From contig NC_071669.1 of the NCBI RefSeq assembly GCF_028554725.1, forward strand, positions 10,130,501 through 10,194,500: a DNA stretch of 64,000 bases, written 5' to 3'. The number at the start of each line of letters is the position of its first letter. The first letter of the stretch is position 1. Below are positions 48,132 to 59,734 of this stretch, piece after piece. The DNA is from Zeugodacus cucurbitae. Its lineage: Eukaryota; Arthropoda; Insecta; Diptera; Tephritidae. Below the pieces are notes generated by a model that saw only the letters and a program-made list of their open reading frames with translations, did not search any database and had not been told where the DNA came from. A program made the position numbers and the translations under genes.

Positions 48132-48527
48132 TAGCCTTTCCACACAGAAGCTAATTGATCAATTGAACGGCGTCTGTTCGATTAAAACGCTAATTAAGAT
48201 TGATTTACCATACAAAATAAAAATTTACATTTATTTATAATGGCATTTTAATCGTCTAGAAAATCAAATGCAACTGTGCGACAAATACCGTACGTGTAAT
48301 TATATATACGTTCTTTGTCTGCGAGTTGTTGTTCACGCAACACGACGGTAGATGTCGCTGCTAAAAATAGCAATTAGCTAACGAAACCTACCAACTTTTT
48401 ATAAAAAGCAAAACAAAAATGTATAACAACTGATTGGTTATCGTGTAGCCGGCAGTGTGAAGGGAAAAAACTGGTTTCTCAATCAAAATTTGAATTGATC
48501 AATTAATTTGGCTGTGTGAAAAGGCTA
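48132..48527. mobile_element. PIF/Harbinger-like MITE, copy B, 396 bp, inverted relative to copy A
   Basis: The ends are TAGCCTTTCCACACAG and, reverse-complemented, TAGCCTTTTCACACAG. The flanks are TTA (48129-48131 and 48528-48530), again a TWA duplication. Read in reverse, the interior follows copy A: 'tgattgagaaaccagttt', 'cttcacactgccggctac', 'taccgtcgtg' and 'gcagacaaagaacgtatata'. Different TSDs (TAA and TTA) show two independent insertions. Non-coding. Confidence 0.8.
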
Positions 48528-48585
48528 TTAGCTAACATTACATTTAATGTAGTTACTTATACGCCCTGCAGGCCATAATAACATC

Positions 48586-49902
48586 TAGAGACCGACCGAT
48601 TAATCGGCCTTGGTATCGGCATCGGCCAGTATCGGCCACAAAATTAAGCATCGGCATCGGTATCGGCATCGGCCGTATTTGGCCGATTCTTAGCCGATTC
48701 TTTCTAGCTGTTGAGATTTTGAAGATAATGTCATAAAGTCACTATTGTAGAAGCATTCGTAACTAGGTTAATTTATTTTTTAAAGTTTGCCATAGACAGG
48801 GTCACGTAATAATCACTTGGTGCTGGCCTGGACTATAATAAGGTACATGGAAAAGAACCTCCCAAACAAGCTTCCGAAGTTTCTTCTGAGTCACTATCAC
48901 TATTTGCCGCCTTTCACAATGTGAGATATAAATGACAAAAGTCATCTCTTTGAAAATAACGGATTTTACTAGACCTACTATATTCTACTATTATTACTAT
49001 TGGCCTTAATGCTCCTATTTGTCCTTAAGGGGTAACCCAGTGTAACCCATGAAAATTATTCAATTAATTTAAAAAAAAGTTCCCCAACTGCTGTCATGAT
49101 TCTGGCCGAAAGAGTAACTGATACACAAAAATTTAAAAAGGTTATTGAAGTTATATATTTTCCTTATACAATGACCTACGATTATTGAAAAATATCAAAC
49201 ATTAGCAAAATGGCGTAGTTCTGAAAAAAATTTCGTTTTATTAGTTAAAAAATTGTCGTTTTTTAAACGCCAAATTGACAATTTTCAACAAATCAAAAAT
49301 ATCGTAGGTCATTGTATAGTAAATATATTCAAGAACATTCAGTTTAAATTTGAGGTTGATCTGTTGATTTGTGAAAAGTCGTTTCGAGAAAAACGCGTTT
49401 TAAGTTTCGACTATAGCGGCTCATACATGTGAGCGATTGCTCTTTAGAACGCTGTCATTCAAAAACTATTCAAGATACGACCTTACCTTTCACTGGATAT
49501 TTTTGAAATTATAAACTTTCGAATAAGCAAAACATAAAAAATCGATTTTTTGAAAATGTCACACCGGTATACCCCCTTAAAGGAAAAAAGCTATATTGCT
49601 GATTGCAGATTCGCTTTGAGAAAACGCGAATAACTTATTTGTTCTATCAACATACATCTTATAATAATAATTTATTTAGTTTTGAATATTAATTAAATCA
49701 CTTAACAACTTCATATTTATATATGAATTGAGTTGTTTACCTATTTTGTGATGTTATTTATCTTTGTTTTTATTTTGTTACTATACTAATTTACTAAATA
49801 ATGTTGTTGACGAAAGAATCGGCATCGGCATCGGCATCGGCCGATTCTTTGCCAACTGGCCGATTAATCGGCATCGGCCAAAAAATTTTCGGTCGGACAC
49901 TA
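48586..49902. mobile_element. hAT-like MITE with 8-bp TSD, carrying a nested TTAA MITE
   Basis: Identical 8-bp copies of ATAACATC flank the element (48578-48585 and 49903-49910). The ends are TAGAGACCGACCG and, reverse-complemented, TAGTGTCCGACCG (11 of 13). Many copies of 'atcggc'/'gccgat' crowd both subterminal regions (48596-48712 and 49816-49880), the arrangement typical of hAT transposase-binding repeats. The TSD length and TAG ends support hAT. Without the nested 49029-49576 insert and its TTAA duplication, the element would be about 765 bp. It encodes no transposase. Confidence 0.85.
49025..49580. mobile_element. TTAA-flanked MITE nested in the hAT-like element, 548 bp
   Basis: TTAA (49025-49028) is followed by GGGGTAACCCAGTGTAACCC. 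The right end, reverse-complemented from the TTAA at 49577-49580, is GGGGGTATACCGGTGTGACA. The ends are imperfect inverted repeats of about 20 bp that share the GGGG start and the 'ccrGTGTgAC' core. The interior has 'ttgaaaatgtcac'-type AT-rich sequence, and 'caatgacctacgattattga' near the left is inverted as 'aaatatcgtaggtcattg' near 49300. Because it lies inside the hAT-like element, it inserted later. Non-coding. Confidence 0.75.
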
Positions 49903-49910
49903 ATAACATC

Positions 49911-52324
49911 CTTTTAGCGCACAGTATGTTACTCATACGCCCTGTAGGACAAGTGTTTCAGATTCTGGGTTTATAAAAAATACTTTTATTTTTATTTTCT
50001 CAAATTCATTATTTTTTGTCCAGTCTTATTTATAAAAGTGAAATGATATTTATTGTGAAAAATATTTATAATTTCAACAGAAAACCTCTGTACTTTATCA
50101 GTACAGATCTTATAATTAAGCATACTTTTATCCTTCAAATCTTACGACAATTTAACATCAAATTTCGCAACAACTTCCTTCATTACAATAACTACAATAA
50201 CCTAAAAATAAATTCAACTGAATAAACCTTATTATGCCTGCAATGCGCTATACTTATGTAGTAATCATCAACAAAATAGCAGAAGTTTATTGCCTTAAAA
50301 ATAATTTCGCTCACTTTTGCCACTCTAATGATATCTTTATAATTATATAGTTTTCATCTTTCATTCGGCACAAAAAGTTCCTCTTCTTCATTTGCACTGC
50401 GCCAGTTTAAAAGCTTAATTAATTTTAATGCAAGAATTCGCGCGCTCTACTTCAATTAAATAACTTTTATTTGTGTTTTGTAATTTCGGTGAAAGCTTGT
50501 CTTAGTTAAATAGAAAACGTACAAAGGCATACGCAGGTAAATAGCTTGTCAGTGAGCGCAAAGTAAAGGTATGATAATTATAAATGAGCTGACAAAACTT
50601 GTGGGAAATTGTGGCAATTTTGTGGGGTAATTTGAATTTTCTTTCCTATTTTTTTTGTATTTTCTTTTCTTTATTGGAAGAAAAACATTGCGGTTTTGGG
50701 TAGACTTTCAGGTAATTTTGCATACTTTTGAGCGCTGCTGCAATTGTGTAAAATGAGTGGCAACTAAAATTGGTGTTCGTTGTTGTGAAAGGGTTTATAG
50801 AAAGTAAATAACATGATTTAAAAATGGAATTAATGGATTTCAACATACTTCCATGGTGGTTGAAGTCATCAAAGCACACTCTGAAAGCTTAAAGCCAAAA
50901 TTTCGTTGATAGTTCTCTTAACTTATTAATAGTTATATATAGACACTACTCATTTATCGCTGAAACTTTAATATAACGTGCTGTTAATGTGCGACAATTC
51001 ACGTAAATTGTGTAAGAACTCATATTTCACGAAGAAGTCAAACAGAATGCTTTAAAGCTATATGCCAGCCGAAATGTATACTACACAAAATGTATATACC
51101 ACCCTAAATGTATGCTACGTGTAATGGAGGTGCACAATTTAGTCACAGCCCAAAAGTAGGCAGTGCACGCAAATAGGCAATTTCTTTGATTTACTTTTTT
51201 GCGGAATGAGCGACATAGATAATTTTCATTTATTTTTTTACCTACTTTTTATTGTTAATTCGACTTTTATTTACTTTTTTATTTTGTTTTTATTGTTTTG
51301 TAGGCAGAAATTGCAAATTTGTACTTTGCTTTACGAGCTGCCATTTGTGTTGACAGCAGCGCTGCGTAGTGTACGCACGCAAATTGGAATGGCATACGTC
51401 GCAAATGTGAAAGCACCGTTGGTATATGTTTGTTATGTAAAAAAACAACTATTAATGCCGGAATTTTGCGCGGCTGTGTGAAAATGTGGAAATCATTAAA
51501 GGCAACTTTGATTGCCACAACTGACGTCATATGCTTTGGTAGACCCCTGTGGAGTGTTCACCTAGCTGTTGGCAGCTGTCTTTGCCGCAATAAATGGCGT
51601 GTTAAGTTCAAAGGTGAGTCTGTCAATGAAAAATTCAAGTTAATAAATATTATATAAATACAAACAGACAGATATATTAACATTAAAGTCAACCTTTGAG
51701 GCATACTTTGAGGGTTGCTATTAAGGCGAAATTATGTAAAAAACTAATAATATTATTGCATGGAAAATGTGTTTATTCTATCTTCTCAATCATTAAATGT
51801 TTAATATTTTCGCTCTGCACCCCATACCTAAAAGATAATATTTCAAAAGATTAACAAATCACGCGCCTAAATGTATGCTACCCAATAACCATTAATTGTG
51901 TTATAAGAACGCAGTTCATAAATTCTCACGACAACTTTTTGCAGCAAATGGTTTTTACAGCCCATAAAGAACTTCGCTTGTAAATCATAATATAAACATT
52001 AACAGGAAATCGACATTTTATCCTTCCGAGGAGTAATAATTTGCTACAAGTGTAAATACTTGTCGAAAATTCTATTAATTGTTAGACAAGAAAGAGAAAA
52101 GTACAAAAGGGAGAAAGCGAAAAGTTGTGTAAGTCATTATACCTTTTAGTATATTATACACGTTATATACACAGTGTGTTTTTGAAAGGGTATTAATTAT
52201 ATTTATAGCTCAGAAAAGTATGTTAACAAAAAGCAGTTCAAAGAATTTGACCCTTCTATCATTTGAATAATGAAATTTGTATCAAACATTGATGCGATTT
52301 ATCAAAAAATTTGGTTGCTTTGAT
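49911..52324. other. About 2.4 kb with no recognisable gene
   Basis: AT-rich, apparently single-copy. The frames at 50016-50225, 51206-51481 and 51430-51657 have no recognisable domains. Short echoes of 'aatgtatgctac' (51106, 51872) are too few to call a repeat. Confidence 0.45.
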
Positions 52325-53100
52325 CCTTTGATCCCTAACTTGGCCCCGCTAGGCCTTTACATTGACCTCGCATGACCCCAGCTGGCTTTCCAATTAACCG
52401 TAGCTGCACCTTTGCCCTTAACTGGACCCCGTCTGATCTCATAATTTACTTCGCGTGATCTTTAGCTGGACTTGGGCTTTTAACTTGACCTCGTTTGACC
52501 TTTAGCTTTACATTTGATCTTTACTGGACTTCGCGTGGTCTCTAGTTGGACTTTGGCCCATAACTCGACCTCACGGGACCTCTAGTTCGTTTGGCGGGAC
52601 CTCGTTTGACCTTTAGCTTGATCTCTAAATTGATTTCACGTGATCTCTAGCTGGACTTTGGCTTTTAACTTGACCTCGTTTGACCTTTAGCTTCATCATT
52701 GCCTTTTACTGACCTCCCTTGATCTCTAACCTGACTTTGCGTGACCTCTAGCTGGACTTTGGCCCTTAACTTGACCTCGGTTGACCTTTGTCTGCACTTT
52801 TGCCCTTAACTGTACCTCGCTTGATCTCTAACATGACTTCAACTTGACTTCGCGAGACCTCTAGCTGGACTTTGGTCTTTTCGTGACCTCGTTTGACCTT
52901 TAGCTTCACCTTTGACCTTGTTTGATTTCTAATTTGACTTTAGCTTGACTTCGTGGGACTTAAAGCTGGACTTTGGCCCTTAATTTGACCTCGCATGACT
53001 TCGTTTGACCTATAGCTGCACATTTTTCCCTAACTGGACTTCGATTGATCTCTAACTTGATTTTAGCTAGACTGCGTGTGACCCCCAACTTCACTTTTAT
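52325..53100. repeat. About 100-bp minisatellite of 'gacctcgtttgacctttagc' words
   Basis: 'ctggactttggccctta' or a variant recurs at about 52471, 52551, 52656, 52757, 52870 and 52971, giving spacings of 80-113 bp. Between these come 'aacttgacctcgtttgacct' and 'tgatctctaacttgactt' segments. The repeat has a two-level structure: short 'tgacct' words inside roughly 100-bp units. It is non-coding in all frames. Confidence 0.8.
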
Positions 53101-54424
53101 CTTTTAAAAATGTACTACCACATCTACTAAGGCTGCTTTTCCTTACTCTGACTCTCTACTCACTTCTCATATCTACCTAAGCTCAAATCCATTACAGCAT
53201 TGTTTAATTCCTTTATTCGGAAGTATTTCGATTTCGAATATTTTTGTGCAGCTTAAAAGCTACTTTGTGATATGTCACTTGCTCTTAGGGTCCCAGCCTT
53301 CCACAGTGCTTTAGTGTCGGTATGTGGTAAGCACAATCTACCATCTACTAACGGTACTGTTGCTTATCAACTGGCTATCGCATTTTTGATTTCAACCTTG
53401 TCGTTATGTAGCTAGATATGTGGCCGACAAATGCGTTGACTACCGAAGACAGCAAGTTGCGGTGAAAGAAGCAGCAGCATCTACTGTTACTACAACGGCA
53501 TCATCAACGGTATTATCAGCAAATAGTATCTCTTTGTTACCTACTTTTAGGCACAATTTCAACTCACTGCGGTTACAACGCCATTTTGTAGCCGATAACT
53601 CTACACTGTGTACTAGCCAACGCTCACACTAATGTTATAACTGTTAGTTGTTGTTGTTGCAGTTGTTGTGCGGGTGTTGTACTAGTGCTGTTTATGCCTT
53701 CTAATCTCGAAAATTGAAAACACATCTCGTTGAGTGTTGCCGGTGTTGAGTGTGTTAAGTTGTATGGCTTACTGTGTATTCAGATTCTAACGGTATTTGT
53801 AGCCTTTTCACCTCTCCGGTTGCTGTGCTCCTTTTTCATTGTCTTCCTCATGCTATTTTACATTTGTATGGCGGTGCGCATGCCTTTGCTTTGCTTGCCT
53901 GTGTGTCCGTGTTTGTAAGGTACATCAGTTTATCTATGCCAACCTTTTGGTTTGCTCTTAGTTACTCTAACGGCAGTTCATTGGCCTTGCTGTGAATGGC
54001 CACCGCATTTTTTTCATTCACCTTTTTATGTTTTGAGTAGATTTTTTGCTTTTTAAGGTGCTTGTATAATGGAAAAGTAATATACTCGTTGTAGTAGGAG
54101 AGTAGTAAGACTTTTTACTATGCTGTAACCTGGCTGCTTTGCTTTTTGGTTTTTTTTCGACTGCCTTACATATTTGAATAGACACATAGTGCTTGATTCG
54201 CTCGCCTTTGAGTGCTACACGGCAATTTAAAGAGAATTAACAGAATATTTTACTACTAATTTAATATACTCAAAGATTAATATAGTTTAAGAGACTTATG
54301 ACGTTGATATTTTAGTTCTTAAAGGTCTAGTAGTCATTGGAAGCCATTATACTAGTTTCTCAATACACTAGTTACCTTTGGTACTCTTAAAGCTATTTAA
54401 AGAACTGCAATTGGAACTACCTTA
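53101..54424. other. No gene recognised
   Basis: About 1.3 kb, more balanced in composition, with a TTG run at 53647-53664. The frame at 53420-53632 is Thr/Ser-rich without motifs or splice context, so I leave it uncalled. Confidence 0.4.
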
Positions 54425-54990
54425 ATGAACTAGTTTATACCAGTATATTTGATTTATGCCAAAATCTTTTGTTTATACCAGTTTATATGATTTATACCAG
54501 TTTCTTCGATTAGTTTATTTAGTTAGAATTATTCGAGTAATTCTGTTTTATTTTATTAAGACCAGTTTATATGATTAATTAGACCAGTTTCTTTGAATCT
54601 ATGTAGTTAGACTTATTCCAGTAATTTTTTTTTATGCCACTTTTTCTATTTATATCAGTTTACAGAATTTATACCAGTTTCTTTGATTATTCAATTTAGT
54701 CAGAATTATTCTAGTAATTATGTTTTATGGCACTAATTTTATTTATACCAGTTTACATAATTTATACCAGTTTCTTCGATTAGTTCATTTAATTAGAATT
54801 AATCCAAATAATTTTATTTATGTCACAATATTATGTTTATACCATTTTATATAATTTATACCAGTTTATATAATTTATACCAGTTAATGTGATTTATACC
54901 AGTTTCTTCGATTAGTTTATTTGGATAGACTCATTCGAGTAATTCTGCTTTATTTTATTTATACCGGTTAATATGATTTATACCGGTTGT
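54425..54990. repeat. About 90-bp tandem repeat, 'ttataccagtttcttcgatt'
   Basis: 'accagtttctt' recurs at about 54496, 54583, 54672, 54765 and 54898, with spacings of 87, 89, 93 and 133 bp. Each copy is followed by 'gattagtttatttagttagaa' variants and 'attcgagtaattctgttttat'. Shorter 'tttataccagtttatat' subunits are interspersed, which explains the irregular spacing. Confidence 0.75.
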
Positions 54991-56239
54991 TTGTTCGATT
55001 CGTCCATTTTCAAAGTATCGAATAATCGAAGACAGATAATATAATTTTCTCACAATTGAGAGTGGTTAGGTTACTGACAGGTGAATTCAATATTGCTAGC
55101 CTATGTTAACTCAAATAAAGTGGAACATTTTTGGACTTACATTGAACTGGTATAAATTTAATTTTCGGCATACTAGTAAGAATCAAACTAGTTTCTCTAC
55201 TACCAATCCCTTATAATAAATTTATTGCCTTTTCATAACTACCTTTCTCCCTATGAATTCCCTACAAATCCTATCAACATCTATAAACTCACTACAGTTT
55301 GCTTGAAATTTAAATAATAATAAACTCATGTTATGTTCAATTATAACTTCATTTAAATGTTTATGTATCTGAACTTGGGTGTAGCTCTGTCTATAAGCAA
55401 CGCACCGACCAGCGTTGTGTACTTTATGAGACACGTGTGTTTGCCTTTGCGTTGCTCTGGCCGACAGTGAGCATGTAAAGTGGCAGCCTCATGGTAATGT
55501 CCAGCTGCCCTGTTGTACACGATGCCAGGGTTACAATGTACGAATATGTACCTTTTCTACTTTCTGTGTCACTTGCGTTAAGCTGGTCGCTTGGCTGCAC
55601 TACATCTAAATCTAATTTAAATTTTGTGTATTTGTAGTTTAAAGGTTAAAAAGCATTTTATGCAAAAGGAAACTGTGAGAATTTTCTCAGGCCATGACAG
55701 CTGTCTAACTACTTTATTAAAATATGCAAATGAAAGTAAATGATTTGATTGTAAATTTTTGAGCATTAATTTCTTGCTTCAATGAGGAAAGGTTGTTGTA
55801 AATTGTTGTTAATGTAATTTGTGAGTGGTTTTTTGAAAGAAAAAAACTGTCCAACGATGGTTTTATTGGGAGAATGAGCCTTAAACCGCTGTAAAAAATT
55901 CTTTTTTATGTGTTTTCGCTGTAGAGTCTAGTTAGATCTCTATGTCTTCATCTTCGGGGTTTCTGAAGTTTTTATGGAAAGACGGAATCTCTGACGTATT
56001 TAATTAAGGAAATTGATAGGCTCTTCTATGAAACGTTCCAAGTTAGGGAATAATTGATAGGACATTTAGAAACAGTTTGAGAGTGCTAGTTTGCCATAGC
56101 AATGAAAATAGGCTGAAAAAGGGTTCTGGTTTCATTCATAATAGATTAGTTACTTATTCTGACTCTTTGCTTGATCACTAGGAATGACCGAGTAGCAAGA
56201 AAACCCATATCTTAAGTAAATCAATAGAAAATAAAGAGC
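54991..56239. other. No gene recognised
   Basis: About 1.2 kb of apparently single-copy sequence. No protein, RNA or element end is identifiable. Confidence 0.45.
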
Positions 56240-56600
56240 TCCAATAATGCTCCAACTTCGGGAAAATAAGTTGTCTGAAGATCTACAGAGTCTAAAAAGA
56301 AAAAGAAGTCGTATGGGGTTAAATCTGTAGGATACAATGGATAAGACAACAGTTCGTAACCTTAGTCGACCAATCGAACGAATCGATATGTGACTGTGTA
56401 TGCTATTTCGTAGCATTGTCATGTTGTGGGGTTATTGTACTCAAGCCGATTTTTCTGCAATTCGTCGAGGAATAGATCCAATAATTCGACATAGTAGAGC
56501 TCTGTGACCATTCTGTCGTTGAGATCGCACTTTCCGAATTCGAGAAAGCGAAGGTCATCTCATATCCGGTCGATGGACAGTCTTTGGAGAGCACCCGGTT
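56240..56600 (-). pseudogene. Decayed mariner transposase fragment
   Basis: The minus strand, across frame breaks, reads 'NDRMVTELYYVELLDLFLDE' and 'LQKNRLEYNN', then 'QHDNATK' (the mariner 'HHDNAxxH' box with the second catalytic Asp), then 'TQSHIDSF' and finally 'YPTDLTPYDFFFF' (mariner 'YSPDLAPxDFFLF', third Asp). The spacing and motifs fit a DD34D mariner. Several stops and frameshifts are visible. Upstream on the minus strand it merges into the 145-bp tandem repeat, so the N-terminal half has been lost or replaced. Confidence 0.75.
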
Positions 56601-57330
56601 CGCGGATGAAGTGCACAGGTTTAACTGAATACTGGTCTCTGATGTAGAGGATTAATAAGGATTGGATATACGGATCGGGTCCAAAATTGATGTTAATATC
56701 CACCAATCATCCGGCCGATGGACAATCTTTGCTTTCATCAGAGCCGGTTCGCGAATGAAGTCCTTCGCTTTGACTGTTTATTGGTTTCTGATGTAGAGGA
56801 TTACTGAGGATTGGATTTATGGACCGCGTCCAAAATTTATGGGAATTAGCTTTCCGAATTCGAGAAAGCGGAGGTCATCTCATATCTGGTCGATGGACAG
56901 TCTTTGGAGAGGACCCGGTTCGCGGATGAAGTGCACAGGTTTAACTGTATACTGGTCTCTGATGTAGAGGATTAATAAGGATTGGATATACGGATCGGGT
57001 CCAAAATTGATGTTAATATCCATCAATCATCCGGCCGATGGACAATCTTTGCTTTCATCAGAGCCGGTTCGCGAATGAAGTCCTTCGCTTTGACTGTTTA
57101 TTGGTTTCTGATGTAGAGGATTAATGAGGTTTGGATTTACGTATCGGGTCCAAAATTGAAGGGTATTAGCATTAATCCGACCGATGGACAGTCTTTGTCT
57201 TCCTAGGAGCTGGTTCGTTGTATGAAGTCTACCATTCTGACTGTTTACTGGTCTCTGATATAGAGGATTAATGAGGTTTGGATTTAGGGATCGCGTCCAA
57301 CATTGATGCGTATTAGCATTAAACGACCCT
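56530..57330. repeat. 145-bp tandem repeat with alternating A/B units
   Basis: 'cgatggaca(g/a)tctttg' starts at about 56571, 56716, 56891, 57036 and 57182. Units of type A ('tttggagag.acccggttcg', 'tgcacaggtttaactg') and type B ('tttgctttcatcagagccgg', 'gtccttcgctttgactg') alternate A-B-A-B, followed by a more diverged unit. The A-B pair is repeated as a 320-bp higher-order unit (56531 and 56851 both start 'tttccgaattcgagaaagcg'). All units share 'tctgatgtagaggattaat' and 'cgggtccaaaatt'. Confidence 0.85.
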
Positions 57331-59316
57331 CCTTCGATAAAGGTGGAGTTATGCGTTTCCAGGCCAAGAGAAACCGTCAACAATACCCTAATACCTTTAC
57401 TAGTCGGTTATACGCGCCTGCCAGAAATTGCGAATTTCTTTTCAAATTTGCATCAAATGGTGCAATCCCATTAGCGCGTTACTGTCGCTCTTCAACGTTT
57501 GATTAAGTTTTATGAAAACCCGTCTAGCGACAAAAATGCACTTAACCGGAGCGAATTCCATATTCCTCAAACAACAACACCTCAACGGCTGCCACTTCAT
57601 TCCCTCTAGCGCTTCATCCATGTATCATAACTCAGTTCCATATTATGCCTCGTCACTTCAAAACATTCCATACTTTATTATCCATTAGCAATGCAACTCA
57701 AGTGCGGCATCCTTTCATTCATATGAGCCTGAACTCTTCTCTCCCTCCCTCGTCAATTGACTAATAACACTAATGACACATCTCATAATCAAGTCCGCGC
57801 AAGCAGTGTTGCCTTTGCAGCAAGCTAATAGACAAACAAGCAGCGCAACTACTAAACAAATGTAGCCAACTAGCTACAAACCAACAGCAATAACAACAAC
57901 ACACCTATTCACTGAGCCGCCTAGCCGTATTGGCTACTTTCAATCAAGCGTCTGCCGGCATTCAACCATCCAATCATCCATTAGCCACAGCACATTTCAT
58001 TACAAAGCCATTAAATGGGTTGACTAGCAGGAATATCCTCGAGAATCAGCAGATACACTAAGCACACATATGTACGGGGAGACATGCTTGTGAATGGTGG
58101 AGTCATACTTTAATCACTTTTACGAGTATGTGTTGTTGTAGCAACGCTGTGGCGGCACTATGAAAGAACTTGCAAGTTGTTGTTGTTGTAGTTCGTTTTG
58201 TTTTTGCTATTTTGTTGTTGTTCTTATGTTTGTTGTGCCTTTTTAATCAGCCAAACAAGAGCTATCAACGCATCGGGTTTAGTTAACTAATATCCAGCCC
58301 CAAGCCGCAAGCGAAGCAGCTGAAGGAGCTGTTGACAAGCTGGTTGATATGTTGGTCTGTGTATGTATGTATGCTCAGTGCCAAGCAGAGAAGTTTCCGT
58401 CTTCAGCTAGTTGTTGCGCATTAAGTTTATAGCGCATGAGACGAGCAACGTCGGCGATGACATAGAAAACATTGCAGCCAACTTTGAGTGTTAGCTACTC
58501 TGTCTGCAAGGGCTTAGTTTATGGTTTAGCGAACTTTACATTTTATTTTCATTAAGACGGACTTACATTGGCGTAGTTACAAGCACAAAATAGCCGTGCT
58601 ATGACTAGCTCTATATATTTGTTGCTCACTTATTGTTGTTGTTGTTGTTGCTGTTTATCTTACGCTGGCAATGTTGTCAAGTTCCATATTACTAACTCTT
58701 AACTTGTTGTAGTTCTTTTTATGTTGCTGGCAAGTCTTGCTTACATTGCTTACTTGCTAGTTGTTTGTTTTCATTGTTGTTGTTGCTGTTGTTACATTAA
58801 AGTGCCACTCAATGCAGTTCACTGTCAACAATAATGCTCAAGTTGTTGTTGCTGCCATCGTTGGCAACTGTCTGTAGCAGCCAAGGGCTTAGATATCCTT
58901 ATGATACGCATAGTCATAGTAAGTAGTAAGTAGGCTTGTCAGCTAGTCGAGCGAGAGGGCAATAATAATAATAACAATAGTTGTTGGTAAAAGTGAGGGT
59001 CTGTACTTATATATATGTTTTGATGAGCTGAATGATAATGATGGCTTAAAATGTTATAGAAGGTCAAAGTGGTTTGAGTTTCGAGAACTTTCGGATTCTA
59101 CAGAATTTTTGTTAAAGATTTTCGGTTTTAGAGTTCTTAAAGAAGGCTTACAAGACCACAATTCGAAGTGCAAATATATGTACACAATATAACTCATATT
59201 AAGACACAATATAATCTGTACTAAGATATTTTTGAGGAGAAGAAGTCAGCATATAGTGTATATCTACGATGAAAAAGTCTTTTTAATTCAAAGTCTTACC
59301 AAACTAACCTCAAATA
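57331..59316. other. About 2 kb, CAA/TTG-rich, no recognisable gene
   Basis: More balanced composition with many TTG runs (58179-58192, 58632-58652, 58773-58795) and 'caacaacaac' stretches (57570-57585, 57893-57902). These could be enhancer-type or intronic sequence. No frame shows a protein family. Confidence 0.45.
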
Positions 59317-59734
59317 CAGCCTCTGGCCATCGAATTACGAACGCAGAGCATATTCAATATTTTTAATTTTTTTGACAATGTTTTTAATTTATGGTGAAAG
59401 TTACAAAATTACAACCTGGGTGGCATCCTTTGCCTATATTTCTACTGTATAATTAACGGTATAATATTCGAATAAGCTTGCCTACTTTATAGTTATCGGC
59501 TGACAATTATTGTAACCGTAGTTTTTTTTTGTCACTAGTACAAAAAAAACATGGACGCGTGTGAGTGAATATAAAGCGAATAAAATTTTAGATTTTGGTG
59601 AAAATTTTTGTTTTTTGTTATTATTTAAAGATTAAAGAAAGAGCGTAAGTAAAAAACAAGTTAAAAAAATCTTTATTAATTACTGAGTGTACCTAATCAA
59701 TGTTTATTCAATAATTAATGTCCTTTTATAGAGA

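Noticed and set aside
53420..53632. Thr/Ser-rich 70-codon frame in a balanced-composition island
   Set aside because: Considered as a possible exon, but there are no motifs, no convincing splice sites and no supporting neighbours.
57027..57383. 118-codon frame with repeated 'NPNLINPL' peptide
   Set aside because: The peptide repeat simply mirrors the 145-bp tandem repeat, and the frame breaks in neighbouring units.
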